Shown: positions 46,701 to 54,841, numbered from the stretch's first letter. The stretch: 64,000 bases of DNA from Cytobacillus firmus (GCF_023657595.1 NZ_CP098323.1:1264001-1328000); one strand, 5' to 3'. Translations and numbers: made by a program. The notes: generated by a model not told the origin, from the sequence alone.

Positions 46701-47459
46701 GGAAAAACTGTTCCGGCAGAATCGGCTTATAAGGATAAAGTTGAGGAACAGCTTTCCTGGAAATATTCCTTTAAGCAGGCAGCTCAAGCCAGATCTAAAC
46801 AATCGGTTTCGGAAGTGAAGAGACAGCGGGAGATTTTTTCTGAAGAAGACAGCGGTACCGAATTAATCCGTAAAATCAGTAAACCGATGCTCAGCCGGCC
46901 TCGCTTTATGCAGGAAAAATCACTTTCTCCAGCTGAACGGGGTACTGCTATGCACGCTGTCATGCAGCATATTGATTTCGGCAGGCCTGCATCAGTGGAA
47001 ACGATATCCTCCAAAATGGATGAGATGGTCAGGAAAGAATTGCTCACGGAAGAGCAGCGTGCCAGCGTTGAGCCACAGCTGATTGTGCAATTTTTCGAAA
47101 CTGAACTGGGACAGAGAATGGTTCAGGCTAAATCGTTACGCAGAGAAATCCCCTTCAGTTTATCTTTCCCTGCCCGGGAAATTTATTCAGATTGGCAGGG
47201 TGAAGATGAACCTGTTCTCATTCAGGGGATCGTGGACTGTGTATTCGAAGATGAGCATGGTTTGGTGCTCTTGGATTATAAAACGGATGGAATCAGCGGC
47301 CGTTATAAGGGAGGGTTTGCTGAAGCAAAACCCGTTCTTGAAAACAGGTACAAAGTACAAATTGATATGTACACCAGAGCATTGGAGCAGATTTTAAAAA
47401 GGGAAGTCAATGAAAGATACCTATTTTTCTTTGATGGAGCTCATACAATTAAGTTATAG
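43701..47459 (+). CDS. addA: ATP-dependent helicase/nuclease subunit A (AddA)
   Basis: A 1252-residue UvrD-like superfamily 1 helicase fused to a RecB nuclease domain. Walker A AAAGSGKTAVLVERI is near residue 35, VVTFTNASAAEMRHRI is motif Ia, DEYQDTN near 413 is motif II, TIHSSKGLEFP is motif V and VALTRAKEKLYL is motif VI. The nuclease site is VLLDYKTDG near 1190. The open frame extends into addB, but GGAGGTGGAGGG at 43687-43698 supports ATG 43701 (or 43707). It forms the AddAB enzyme with the coupled addB product. Confidence 0.96.
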   Translation: MKMTIPPKPEGATWTDDQWKAIMAKGQDILVAAAAGSGKTAVLVERIINKIIADEDPINVDELLVVTFTNASAAEMRHRIGEALEKAINDNPRSAHLRKQVSLLNRASISTLHSFCLEMIRKYYYMTDIDPGFRIADETEAQLLRDEVLEELFEDEYGKEGNEGFFALVDTFTNDRSDTALQDIIRDLYDFACSNPSPNQYLDSIVEMYNVDGVSSLEQLPFVRSLLEDIDLQLKGAKQLLEYGLELTKLPGGPAPRAENFIADLHVVNTLIEAKNDSWAMLYEAMQSWSFGRAKACKGDEYDEGLVEKAKKLRDQAKKIITGLQEELFLRRQESFMRDMAEMKPHIEELVSLVKAFSIRFNQVKTEKGLVDFADLEHYCLEILSSPDEEGRLWPSEAARVCRNQFKEVLVDEYQDTNMVQEAILQLVTADSEENGNLFMVGDVKQSIYRFRLAEPNLFLGKYTRFERDGERAGLRIDLARNFRSRKEVLHGTNYIFKQIMGTSVGEIEYDQAAELIKGAPYSEDQEQPVELAIIDLEGNEKSEPEPESIDEGFDSEDLAQSQLEARYMASKIKEIIGNRKEVYNTKTHSGRPAKYRDIVILLRSMTWAPQIMEEFKQQGIPVYANLSSGYFEATEVAIMMSLLKVIDNPYQDIPLASVLRSPILGLTEEELAQIRIQNKRGSFYEALTSFCRNHPTLETGELNEKVRPFFDALEEWRVMARQGSLSELIWHLYRQTRFYDFVGGMPGGKQRQANLRALYDRARQYEATSFRGLFRFLRFIERMRDRGDDLGAARALGEQEDVVRLMTIHSSKGLEFPFVFIAGLARSFNTMDLKKAYMLDKEFGFAAKYVNAEKRISYPSLPQIAFKRKKKMEMLAEEMRVLYVALTRAKEKLYLVSSVKSADKKLNKWLQASEHKDWLLNEYDRASATSYLDWIGPALVRHRECEALRGEVPVDPLVSGDILEHPSCWNITIIKSEEAAVLPEEATEGETELLKLVYEGKTVPAESAYKDKVEEQLSWKYSFKQAAQARSKQSVSEVKRQREIFSEEDSGTELIRKISKPMLSRPRFMQEKSLSPAERGTAMHAVMQHIDFGRPASVETISSKMDEMVRKELLTEEQRASVEPQLIVQFFETELGQRMVQAKSLRREIPFSLSFPAREIYSDWQGEDEPVLIQGIVDCVFEDEHGLVLLDYKTDGISGRYKGGFAEAKPVLENRYKVQIDMYTRALEQILKREVNERYLFFFDGAHTIKL

Positions 47460-47461
47460 GA

Positions 47462-47489
47462 AAAGCCGGCAAGGGGACTTGCCGGCTTT
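47462..47489 (+). terminator. Hairpin after addA
   Basis: AAAGCCGGCAAG and CTTGCCGGCTTT form a 12-bp stem with a four-base loop; the T-run is only three bases plus CG, so termination may be partial. Confidence 0.65.
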
Positions 47490-47613
47490 CGTGTATGTGC
47501 AGGAGGTGTATTTATTGCGAACATCAGCTGAAAAGGCTCGCACAGCCGAAACATCCCCGCGAATTACTGCCGTCCCAAAATAAAGGGTAATGTAAAGATA
47601 AAGGAGGCTTAGC

Positions 47614-47925
47614 ATGGGAAAAAAGCGCACAGAAACCGGAACCTGCGAATTATGCCTGAGGGAGTATACTGATATAACAGTCCACCATTTAACGCCGAAA
47701 GAAATGGGAGGCACCTTCCTGCCGACCGCTAAATTATGCATACCCTGCCATAAGCAGATTCATGCTTTATATACGAATGCAGAGCTGGCTGTCCGGCTGA
47801 ATTCAATCCAGTTACTGCAGCAGGATGATAAAATCCGGAAATATTTGAAATGGATCAGGAAGCAGCCTTCATCTAAGCTGACAAAAGCAAGGAAGTCGAA
47901 TGAACGAAAATCAAAAGGACGATAA
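47614..47925 (+). CDS. yisB: HNH nuclease-like protein YisB/HlpB
   Basis: A 103-residue HNH-type protein. Zinc cysteines occur as CELC (11-14) and CIPC (45-48). The catalytic region is VHHLTPKE near 24-31 and CHKQIHALY near 48-56. In B. subtilis the HlpB (YisB) protein is linked to AddA-dependent break repair, consistent with its place after addA. Unlike B. subtilis, sbcD and sbcC do not intervene. AAGGAGGC precedes the ATG. The basic C-terminus (SKLTKARKSNERKSKGR) may bind DNA. Confidence 0.83.
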   Translation: MGKKRTETGTCELCLREYTDITVHHLTPKEMGGTFLPTAKLCIPCHKQIHALYTNAELAVRLNSIQLLQQDDKIRKYLKWIRKQPSSKLTKARKSNERKSKGR

Positions 47926-47942
47926 CGAAAGCGCTATCGTCC
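47912..47942 (-). terminator. Terminator of the gerP operon
   Basis: On the reverse strand GGACGATA and TATCGTCC pair around a GCGCTTTCGT-type loop and are followed by TTTTGATTTT. It overlaps the end of yisB on the other strand. Confidence 0.72.
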
Positions 47943-47959
47943 ATTATACTTTCAATCAA

Positions 47960-48178
47960 TTAGTTATTGCCGACATTTGGCTGATCAACCAGACTGGTAT
48001 CCAGCACATTGCTGGCACTCAGGCCATTGTTTGTAATGATGAAGCCGCCCGAATTTGCGGCACCCTGTCCTGTCGTTGATTTGGAATTGCTTTTTGGAGA
48101 GATGTACAGGGAGTCTCCAAACTGCACAATACCCCCGCCGACATTGATGATTTGTACCGGTCCGATAATAGCTGGCAT
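47960..48178 (-). CDS. gerPF: Spore germination protein GerPF
   Basis: A 72-residue protein of the GerPA/GerPF family: MPAIIGPVQIINVGGGIVQF at the N-terminus, followed by GDSLYISPKSNSKS and a glycine/asparagine-rich tail. GerP proteins sit in the inner spore coat and help germinants pass to their receptors. It is the last gene of the operon. An ATG at 48187 is in frame but overlaps the AAAGGATG ribosome site, so 48178 is used. Confidence 0.88.
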   Translation of the reverse strand: MPAIIGPVQIINVGGGIVQFGDSLYISPKSNSKSTTGQGAANSGGFIITNNGLSASNVLDTSLVDQPNVGNN

Positions 48179-48205
48179 GTAAAACATCCTTTATGAAAAA
48201 AATTT

Positions 48206-48592
48206 TCATCCTTGAGAAGTGCTGTTTTTGGGATAAACCTGACGGATATGCTTGACTCGGGCTTCCATTGAAATATCTCCACTGTTTCCAATATGAATGA
48301 CAGATGAGGAGGAAACCCCGATAATATCAATGTTATGCACCTTAATGATTGGGTTTAGCTGTGCAGTCTGCATGCTTATATCTTCTTCAATAGGGATTAT
48401 AGGAATGGGTTCCCTGAATACGGGATATACTGAAAAATTCCCTTCCTTTGCGTTAAAATATTCAACTTCACGCTGAGCGGCAATTGCTCTGGAGAATCCT
48501 TTAATGAAACAAGAGTCCCCAATTTCAAATACTGAAGAAAAGGAAACGGTGTCAATATTGATTCTATTAACGGATGAAGTTCTTTGCAGCAT
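48206..48592 (-). CDS. gerPE: Spore germination protein GerPE
   Basis: A 128-residue GerPE. It opens with RTSSVNRINIDTVSFSSVF and carries a repeated short motif (SSVFEIGDS near 19-27, SSVIHIGNS near 96-104) that is shared with the smaller GerP proteins. It is predicted to be a coat-associated permeability component. It starts 6 bases after gerPD ends, and the GGAG ribosome site lies in the last codons of gerPD. Confidence 0.88.
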   Translation of the reverse strand: MLQRTSSVNRINIDTVSFSSVFEIGDSCFIKGFSRAIAAQREVEYFNAKEGNFSVYPVFREPIPIIPIEEDISMQTAQLNPIIKVHNIDIIGVSSSSVIHIGNSGDISMEARVKHIRQVYPKNSTSQG

Positions 48593-48598
48593 AGCAGC

Positions 48599-48775
48599 TT
48601 ACTCCGGTGTCAGAGGCACAAAAGGCCCTATCAGAAGTGATTCAGGAGGTGTATCAAAAGCTGCTGCAAGCTGGATCGATTGTGTATCGCCAACCATTAA
48701 AACAGATGAACTGGATACACCAAGCACTCTTATGCTCCCAACACATAAATCTCTGTTGTATACCTGATAGTTCAT
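48599..48775 (-). CDS. gerPD: Spore germination protein GerPD
   Basis: A 58-residue protein read as MNYQVYNRDLCVGSIRV, then LGVSSSSVLMVGDTQSIQL and the C-terminus GPFVPLTPE. The SSSVLMVGD motif and the PFVPLTP end, also seen in GerPB (PAVPLT), identify GerPD. Its ATG overlaps the gerPC stop (ATGA), and the site AATAAGGA lies just upstream, so it is translated by coupling. It completes the six-gene gerP operon. Confidence 0.88.
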   Translation of the reverse strand: MNYQVYNRDLCVGSIRVLGVSSSSVLMVGDTQSIQLAAAFDTPPESLLIGPFVPLTPE

Positions 48776-49377
48776 TCCTTATTCATTCCCTTCATATTCT
48801 CTGGCAAATGCGAGATAAAGGCATAGACCCCATTGTGAATCTCCTTCTTTATCAGCTCGATAATCTCTTCGTTATTTTCCTGCCCGGAGCGATTTGATGC
48901 CTGCTGCTGGGTATAGAAGTCAATCCGGTTAGGCAGCTGCTTTTTGATATCTTCTTTGATAAACTCAATATACGAGTCATCCACATTGACATTTAATTTC
49001 TTCTGGGCAAAAGCTGTAATTTCCGGAAGTTCCCTTTCTAAATATTGATAAATGGCGTCTTCAATTTCCATCGTTCTCTTCATCTGGGTTTTAGGCGAAA
49101 CAGGTGCTTTAATGTTTTTGTTATCTACGGCAAAATCTTCAATGTTTTGCAGCTCAGAAGGGTTTAAGCCAATATTTAAAGTACCTTCAAGAGATTCAAC
49201 CTTAAGCTGGTCAAATTTATACTCAATCCGATCCACCTGCATTGGCGGACGGCTTTTCAGAACTTCAGTTTCTTCCTGAAGTTTTTTAACCGCAGCTTCA
49301 AGTCTCCGTATTCGTTTTTCCTGTGCTTCTACAAAAGCATGCAATTGCTGAAGATAGGTATTTAGTTGCTGATTCAA
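48772..49377 (-). CDS. gerPC: Spore germination protein GerPC
   Basis: About 201 residues. The N-terminal 50 residues form a coiled coil (LQQLHAFVEAQEKRIRRLEA, then AVKKLQEETEVLK); the remainder is mixed, with EDAIYQYLERELPEIT and a helical C-terminus. It is the largest GerP protein and the only one without the SSSVxxIGD motif. Start choice: GAGGTGG at 49384-49390 is too close to the two GTG codons (49386, 49383) but correctly spaced for TTG at 49377. A GTG start would add 3 residues. Confidence 0.85.
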   Translation of the reverse strand: MNQQLNTYLQQLHAFVEAQEKRIRRLEAAVKKLQEETEVLKSRPPMQVDRIEYKFDQLKVESLEGTLNIGLNPSELQNIEDFAVDNKNIKAPVSPKTQMKRTMEIEDAIYQYLERELPEITAFAQKKLNVNVDDSYIEFIKEDIKKQLPNRIDFYTQQQASNRSGQENNEEIIELIKKEIHNGVYAFISHLPENMKGMNKE

Positions 49378-49421
49378 GCGCACCACCTCGCTTTATTAAA
49401 ATGAACTTATTGTTTCTGCCC

Positions 49422-49646
49422 TCATGTCAGGGGTACAGCTGGCCCCAGAAAAACACTCCCCCCTGCTGGCCCCGCCGGCGTTGGCAATTCCGCTTCAGGT
49501 GCAGGTTCAGTAAAGCCGCCAGTGTTATACAAATAAGACGCCGGCTTTATGATGCCTGCACTTCCAATCTGCATGACGGAAGAGTTTGTAATCCCGCCGA
49601 TCTTTATGAAATTAATATGAATGGATTGCTGTATATAAAAATTCAT
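49422..49646 (-). CDS. gerPB: Spore germination protein GerPB
   Basis: A 74-residue protein: MNFYIQQSIHINFIKIGGIT, then NSSVMQIGSAGIIKP and a proline-rich tail (EPAPEAELPTPAGPAGG) ending PAVPLT. The N-terminal pattern and the SSVMQIG motif are typical of GerPB. The open frame begins earlier, but the ACGGGTGATA ribosome site supports the ATG at 49646. It follows gerPA by 13 bases. Confidence 0.88.
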   Translation of the reverse strand: MNFYIQQSIHINFIKIGGITNSSVMQIGSAGIIKPASYLYNTGGFTEPAPEAELPTPAGPAGGSVFLGPAVPLT

Positions 49647-49659
49647 AGTATCACCCGTT

Positions 49660-49881
49660 TTAAGCATTAAAATAATTGCCTTGATCCACGCCATCACAAT
49701 CATAAGTGTTTGTTGTGCTCCGGTGATTGTAAACATTCAGGCCATCCCCTGTATTAAACGATCCAGCGCCTGAAAAGGTCTTAGCGTTAGAAACAGGCAT
49801 GATCTTATAGACATCCCCAATGTTGAAGACAGAACTGCTTCCGATTGATATGACCTGTACGACTCCCACAATAGCTGGCAT
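49660..49881 (-). CDS. gerPA: Spore germination protein GerPA
   Basis: A 73-residue protein starting MPAIVGVVQVISIGSSSVFN with GDVYKIMPVSNAKTF and a glycine/asparagine-rich end; it is paralogous to GerPF. It is the first gene of the operon and lies about 30 bases downstream of a sigma-K-type promoter. AAAGGGTG precedes the start. A longer in-frame ATG (49890) overlaps that ribosome site. Confidence 0.88.
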   Translation of the reverse strand: MPAIVGVVQVISIGSSSVFNIGDVYKIMPVSNAKTFSGAGSFNTGDGLNVYNHRSTTNTYDCDGVDQGNYFNA

Positions 49882-49911
49882 ACATAACACCCTTTAAAAT
49901 GATTTCTTGTA

Positions 49912-49938
49912 TATCGTATGTGCCTAATTGCTGAATGT
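49912..49938 (-). promoter_or_regulatory. Sigma-K promoter of the gerP operon
   Basis: On the reverse strand AC, 16 bases, then CATACGATA fits the sigma-K consensus AC-N16-CATANNNTA at all positions. It lies 31 bases before gerPA, consistent with late mother-cell expression. Confidence 0.8.
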
Positions 49939-50081
49939 GATTAATCAGCCCAATAATATCTCAGTTGTATGTTAATTCAAGGCGACGATAAAATGTTATA
50001 TAACAGACAAAATTAGTATGAAACTGTTTTAATTTTTGTGATAATATAAAATTAACAAAATTTTCTGTGAGGTGCTGTAAA

Positions 50082-51674
50082 ATGAATGTTCCATTAATAC
50101 TTATGCAGTTTTTAGACCGTGCTGTATCCCTTTACGGTTCTAAGAAAGCCATTTTTGCAGATGATCGAACTTTTACATATGAGGAATTGAACACAAGGGT
50201 TAATCAGCTCTCTTATGGTTTAAAAGCTTCAGGTATTCAAAAAGGGGATCGTATTGCTTACCTGGCACCCAATTCAGTTGAAATGCTGGAGGGGTTTTAT
50301 GGAGTTTTTCAGCTGGGCGGAATAATGGTTCCGCTAAATATCAGGCTGAAGCCGGAAGACTATTTGTTCATATTGAATCACAGCGAATCGAAAATCCTGT
50401 TTGTAGATCAGGACCTTTACCATCTTATACTTCCTGTAAAAGATCAGCTGAAAACGGTGGAAAAAATCTTCGTGCATTATAAAGAGGAAGATACAGAAGA
50501 AACCGATTATGATTTATGGCTCAGCAGCCAGGCCAGCAGTCCATTTCAAAGAGAGGTCCTCGACGAAAATGACGTTTGCAGCCTTTTATATACAAGCGGT
50601 ACAACCGGCAATCCTAAAGGTGTCATGCTGACCCACCGCAACAATTACCTGCATGCCTTGTCAACTATGCATCATTTGAGAGTTAGCGATCAGGATGTAT
50701 TGCTGCATGTCCTGCCGATGTTTCATGTGAATGGATGGGGTTCGCCTTTTTATTACACGGCAAATGGCGCTTCTCAGGTGTGTATGAGAAAAGCCACGCC
50801 GGAAAAGATATTTGGCGCCCTTCAGGAGCATAAAGTATCAGTCATGCATATGGCCCCTACGGTACTGAATTCGCTGATGCAGCATTATGAACAATTTGCT
50901 CCTTCTGTTGAGCAGGATGTCAGGGTGGTTATAGCTGGATCGGCTCCTCCGCCAGCTTTTGTAACAAGAGTGGAAAAGGAGCTTGGGTGGGAGTTCATAC
51001 AGGTATATGGCATGACCGAATCATCTCCATTAAGCACTGTATCGACGATTCGTTCTCATCTTCAACAACTTCCGCTTAACCAGCAGTACCGGATGAAAGC
51101 GAAGGCAGGACATCAGATGATTGGCTGTGAAGTCCGGGTAATCAGTGAACACGGTGAAGAAGTTGCCCATAATGGCAAAGAAATCGGTGAGGTAGTTGTC
51201 CGCAGCAACGGGGTCATGAAAGGCTATTGGAAAAATGAAGAGGCAACAATGGAAGCGATTCGGGACGGCTGGCTTCATACCGGTGATATGGGAAATGTAG
51301 ACGAATATGGCAATATAGAAATCGTTGACCGAAAAAAAGATATTATTATCAGCGGCGGGGAAAACATCTCATCTATCGAAGTAGAAGGGGTATTATACGA
51401 GCACCCTGCCATCTCGGAAGCAGCTGTCATTGCAGTGCCTCACGAAAAGTGGGGGGAAACGCCTCATGCCTTTGTAGTCGTGCGACATGGGAATACACTG
51501 ACTGAGCAGGAGATTATCAGTTTCACCAGGGAGAAGCTGGCCCACTTCAAAGCAGTAACGGGAGTGAGTTTTGTCGAAGAGCTGCCGAAAACGGCTTCAG
51601 GGAAAATTCAAAAAATCCACCTTCGGAACAGCTACTGGGAGTCGAAAGGGAAAACAGGCCGTTTTGTTAATTAA
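50082..51674 (+). CDS. Long-chain acyl-CoA synthetase/AMP-dependent ligase
   Basis: A 530-residue ANL-family ligase, distinct from LcfB. The ATP motif [17 protein letters not shown] is near 170-186, GMTESSPLS near 310, [10 protein letters not shown] near 395, GGENISSIEVE near 425 and the catalytic lysine in TASGKIQKIHLR near 510. The IVDRKKDIIISGGENI form is common in medium- to long-chain enzymes. An in-frame GTG at 50067 is rejected because GAGGTGC supports ATG 50082. No FadR box was found upstream, unlike lcfB. Confidence 0.88.
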   Translation: MNVPLILMQFLDRAVSLYGSKKAIFADDRTFTYEELNTRVNQLSYGLKASGIQKGDRIAYLAPNSVEMLEGFYGVFQLGGIMVPLNIRLKPEDYLFILNHSESKILFVDQDLYHLILPVKDQLKTVEKIFVHYKEEDTEETDYDLWLSSQASSPFQREVLDENDVCSLLYTSGTTGNPKGVMLTHRNNYLHALSTMHHLRVSDQDVLLHVLPMFHVNGWGSPFYYTANGASQVCMRKATPEKIFGALQEHKVSVMHMAPTVLNSLMQHYEQFAPSVEQDVRVVIAGSAPPPAFVTRVEKELGWEFIQVYGMTESSPLSTVSTIRSHLQQLPLNQQYRMKAKAGHQMIGCEVRVISEHGEEVAHNGKEIGEVVVRSNGVMKGYWKNEEATMEAIRDGWLHTGDMGNVDEYGNIEIVDRKKDIIISGGENISSIEVEGVLYEHPAISEAAVIAVPHEKWGETPHAFVVVRHGNTLTEQEIISFTREKLAHFKAVTGVSFVEELPKTASGKIQKIHLRNSYWESKGKTGRFVN

Positions 51675-51706
51675 AAGAAAGCGGGAATTTTTCAATGTTG
51701 ATTTCC

Positions 51707-51756
51707 GTCCAGCTCCAGCGCCTAGTTACATGCGCTGGAGCATTTCTTTTCTGGAC
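51707..51756. repeat. Collapsed copy of repeat family R3, forming a hairpin
   Basis: GTCCAGCTCCAGCGCCTA at its start is the signature head of the large repeat at 60720. The 50 bases fold on themselves: GTCCAG/CTGGAC at the ends and CTCCAGCGC/GCGCTGGAG inside. It may double as a terminator for the acyl-CoA synthetase gene. Confidence 0.65.
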
Positions 51757-51817
51757 AAGCAGAATATAGCTCTCTATCATTAAGGTTAGATTTTCTTATC
51801 AAAGAAGGAGGAGCTTT

Positions 51818-53005
51818 ATGGACAGGCAGGTCAGAACAGTTCTGGAGAAGGATCGGATCATTTCGCTGGATATTATGAGAGGGTTTGCCATTCTCGGGAT
51901 TTTTTTAGTTAATATGCTTTCCTTCCATTCACCATATCTGTACATTGATCCTTTTGAATGGTGGGACAGTCCGTCAGATAAAGGGGCTTATGCGTTTATC
52001 GATATCTTTGTGCAGGCAAGCTTCTATCCTTTGTTTTCAATGTTGTTCGGTTATGGGTTAGTCATTTTAAGGGAGAGGGCAATGGCCAAAGGCCTTGGGT
52101 TTGGAGGAATGGCTGCAAGGAGATTTTCCCTTTTGCTGCTGATAGGCATCATTCACGCTTTTCTTATTTGGCATGGGGACATTTTAATAAACTATGCAAT
52201 CTTTGGCTTTATCTTTTTATTGTTTGTAAAAATGTCCGGAAAACATATGCTTTTAACTGGAATATTGCTTTATATCATTCCCAATCTGCTATTTGTTCTA
52301 TTGTTATTTGCAACAGTTCTGGTTGTTCCGCCTGAAGATCTGTCAATCTATGACCAAGAAGCCGCATTAGCTTCTTTACAGGCCTATCAAAATGGAAGCT
52401 TTTCCGAGATTGCCTCACAGCGTATCAAGGATTGGTCAGGTGTTAACAATCTTGCTTCACTGCCTATCATGCTGGCATCTATTTTTCCTTTATTTTTAAT
52501 AGGGGGAGGAGCAGCCAAGCTGCGATGGCTAGAGGAGCCAGTAAAAAACCGGGCATTCCTCATGAAAATTATGCTGATCTCTTTGGCTGCAGGGTTATTG
52601 TTCAAATTGCTTCCTTACATAACGGTAAGCAACCTGGGATTGGATTACATGCAGGACATATTTGGAGGTCCGCTGCTGGCAATTGCTTATGGCTTAGGGA
52701 TAGCGGTGATGATAAACAATAGTCATGGACCAGGATTCCTGCTGCCGCTTTCATATGTGGGGAAAATGTCGCTCTCAAATTATCTTTTCCAGTCGATTAT
52801 CTCGACTTTTATTTTTTACAGTTATGGTTTAGGGTTCTATGGGAAGGTCTCTGCATTTTGGGGGACACTTTTAGTTATGGTCATCTTCACTTTCCAGATC
52901 ATCATCAGCCGCTTCTGGATTGCCCGCTATTATTATGGACCTGTCGAATGGCTCTGGAGGAGCTTCACTTATTTGAAGGTCCCTAATTGGAAGAGAAAAG
53001 GTTAA
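51818..53005 (+). CDS. DUF418 (YeiB-like) membrane protein
   Basis: A 395-residue polytopic protein with about ten helices. The N-terminal ISLDIMRGFAILGIFLVNM (residues 16-34) and the C-terminal DUF418 domain (LSYVGKMSLSNYLFQSII near 310-328, then GPVEWLWRSFTY near 374-385) identify the family. The R-G-F-A motif is shared with acyltransferase-3-like membrane proteins. Function is unknown; it may be an acyl-transfer or transport protein. AGGAGGAG precedes the ATG. Confidence 0.85.
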   Translation: MDRQVRTVLEKDRIISLDIMRGFAILGIFLVNMLSFHSPYLYIDPFEWWDSPSDKGAYAFIDIFVQASFYPLFSMLFGYGLVILRERAMAKGLGFGGMAARRFSLLLLIGIIHAFLIWHGDILINYAIFGFIFLLFVKMSGKHMLLTGILLYIIPNLLFVLLLFATVLVVPPEDLSIYDQEAALASLQAYQNGSFSEIASQRIKDWSGVNNLASLPIMLASIFPLFLIGGGAAKLRWLEEPVKNRAFLMKIMLISLAAGLLFKLLPYITVSNLGLDYMQDIFGGPLLAIAYGLGIAVMINNSHGPGFLLPLSYVGKMSLSNYLFQSIISTFIFYSYGLGFYGKVSAFWGTLLVMVIFTFQIIISRFWIARYYYGPVEWLWRSFTYLKVPNWKRKG

Positions 53006-53071
53006 AATTGTCCAAAAAACTGAAAATTTATATTATACTAAAAAAGTGAAAAATAGAATGAGGTGATAGGA

Positions 53072-53980
53072 TTGAAATTTGTTACTTTTAAGGATAGCAC
53101 AGGAAGCGGCGTTGGTTTACTGGACGAGACCGGGACAAAGGTGCTTCCACTAAAAGCAGCTTTAGAAAAAATGGAAGACAAAAGTGAGTTGCCGGCGACT
53201 TTGAAGGAATGTATTGCTTTAGGGGATAAGTTCATTGATAAAGTACATAGTTTAACAGATTGGCTAAGCAGCAATCCTGCAAGGGAAGAACTCTTTCGCC
53301 CGCTCGCTTCCGTTGCATTGGAAGCGCCGATTCCCCGTCCGGATAAGAATATCTTTTGTGTAGGCAAGAATTATGCCGAGCATGCCATTGAGATGGGGAG
53401 CAAAGAAGATATTCCAGAGCACATAATGGTCTTTACGAAATCGCCAACAACGGTAATAGGACCTGATGCAACAGTCTTAAATCACAAGAATGTCACTGCA
53501 GAGCTTGATTATGAGGGAGAGCTCGCCGTTGTAATCGGAAAAAAAGGACGGGCGATTCCAAAGGAAAAAGCATGGGAACACATTTTTGGCTACACGATCA
53601 TTAATGATGTGACAGCAAGGGATCTGCAGTCCCGCCATAAGCAATTTTTTATCGGTAAAAGCCTGGATGCCACGTGCCCGATGGGTCCATGGATTGTCCA
53701 TTCCTCTGCTGTTGAAAACCCGAATCAGCTTGACATTCATACAAAGGTAAACGGAGAGATCAGACAAAGTTCAAATACTGAAAACTTTATCTTTCCAATC
53801 GATGAAATCATCTCGGTTCTGTCAAAAGGCATGACACTTGAGCCTGGAGATATTATTGCTACTGGCACTCCCGCAGGGGTAGGCAAGGGCTTTAAGCCTC
53901 CACGCTTTCTTAAGCCGGGAGATAAAGTGGAAATTACAGTAGAAAATATAGGAACTTTGACGAATTTTATAGAAAAATAA
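53072..53980 (+). CDS. yisK: Fumarylacetoacetate hydrolase-family protein YisK (oxaloacetate decarboxylase/tautomerase type)
   Basis: A 302-residue FAH-fold enzyme. Metal ligands E-x-E-D are visible in the conserved order: LDYEGELAVVIGK near 148-160, NDVTARDLQSRHKQFFIGKS near 183-202, and GDIIATGTPAGVGKG near 267-281. B. subtilis YisK is reported as an oxaloacetate decarboxylase. The start is TTG at 53072 (KFVTFKDS matches the family N-terminus), with GAGGTGAT upstream; a GTG at 53063 lies inside that ribosome site. Synteny with yisL agrees. Confidence 0.88.
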   Translation: MKFVTFKDSTGSGVGLLDETGTKVLPLKAALEKMEDKSELPATLKECIALGDKFIDKVHSLTDWLSSNPAREELFRPLASVALEAPIPRPDKNIFCVGKNYAEHAIEMGSKEDIPEHIMVFTKSPTTVIGPDATVLNHKNVTAELDYEGELAVVIGKKGRAIPKEKAWEHIFGYTIINDVTARDLQSRHKQFFIGKSLDATCPMGPWIVHSSAVENPNQLDIHTKVNGEIRQSSNTENFIFPIDEIISVLSKGMTLEPGDIIATGTPAGVGKGFKPPRFLKPGDKVEITVENIGTLTNFIEK

Positions 53981-53981
53981 G

Positions 53982-54260
53982 GCTGTTTGCTCAAAGTTTG
54001 TTGCTATTCATATTATATTTCCTGAGTTGATTGTAGTGGAAGGTGCGAGATCCTCGAAAATGCATTCGCATTTTCTTCGTGCGGTGTTTACTCAAGGTAG
54101 CATATTCAAAGTCCTACGGGAGTAGCGGGACAGGTGAGACCCCGCAGACGCCCAGCGTCGAGGAGGCTCACCGCCCGCCCCGTGTTTCGCTGAGCATCCT
54201 GGAGCGGAAATCAACGGACAATATTGAAAAGCGAAAAACAACAATTTATACATAAAGAGC
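53982..54260 (+). repeat. Interspersed repeat R1, copy C (long form)
   Basis: The ends match the short copies (GCTGTTTGCTCAAAGTTTG at 53982; CAACAATTTATACATAAAG toward 54260). It has an extra block of about 170 bp (about 54031-54198) between the GAGTTGATTG and GGAGCGGAAATCAAC halves. The block holds hairpins AAAATGC/GCATTTT (about 54057-54074) and GGTGAG/CTCACC (about 54133-54172). It has no ORF. Confidence 0.82.
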
Positions 54261-54468
54261 CAAAAATAAAAAGAAAGATGGCCTGTGTAAAAAACACAGG
54301 CTTTTAAGAATTTATTTTATAATTTTAGAATGTCAATGATATATATCACACTTTGTCATAAATAGTTCACAAATTTGCCTTTAGATAATCTTTTTCTGCA
54401 TCTTAACTTTAGGAATTTCATAGCCAATATGGTATGATGATATCGAATTTACATTAGGAGGCACTGGA

Positions 54469-54825
54469 ATGATACATGCCCATATAACAACATGGTTATT
54501 AGCACTTGTTCTATTTATTATTGCCCTTATAATGCATAAAAGCGGCAAACAAAAAGGTTTAAAAGTGGTCCACATGATCTTGAGATTATTTTATCTTCTG
54601 ATCATTGGAACAGGAGTTTGGATCTTAAGCAGCCTTAACAGCATCGACCTTCTTTATGTGTTGAAGTCATTAGTAGGCATTTGGGTAATTGCTATGTTTG
54701 AAATGATTATCATCCGCACTGTCAAAGGGAAAAAAACCTCTATCTTATGGGGCCAGTTTATTGTTGCATTAATCCTGGTTCTATATTTAGGCTTTGTTAA
54801 ATTGCCATTAACATTTATGACTTAA
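54469..54825 (+). CDS. yisL: UPF0344 membrane protein YisL
   Basis: A 118-residue, four-helix membrane protein beginning MIHAHITTWLLALVLFII. It has a basic connector (HKSGKQKGLKVVHM) after helix 1 and a second one (RTVKGKKTS) before helix 4. This is the YisL/UPF0344 family of unknown function; length and synteny next to yisK agree with B. subtilis. TTAGGAGGCAC precedes the ATG and a terminator follows. Confidence 0.88.
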   Translation: MIHAHITTWLLALVLFIIALIMHKSGKQKGLKVVHMILRLFYLLIIGTGVWILSSLNSIDLLYVLKSLVGIWVIAMFEMIIIRTVKGKKTSILWGQFIVALILVLYLGFVKLPLTFMT

Positions 54826-54841
54826 ATATGGATATTTATAG

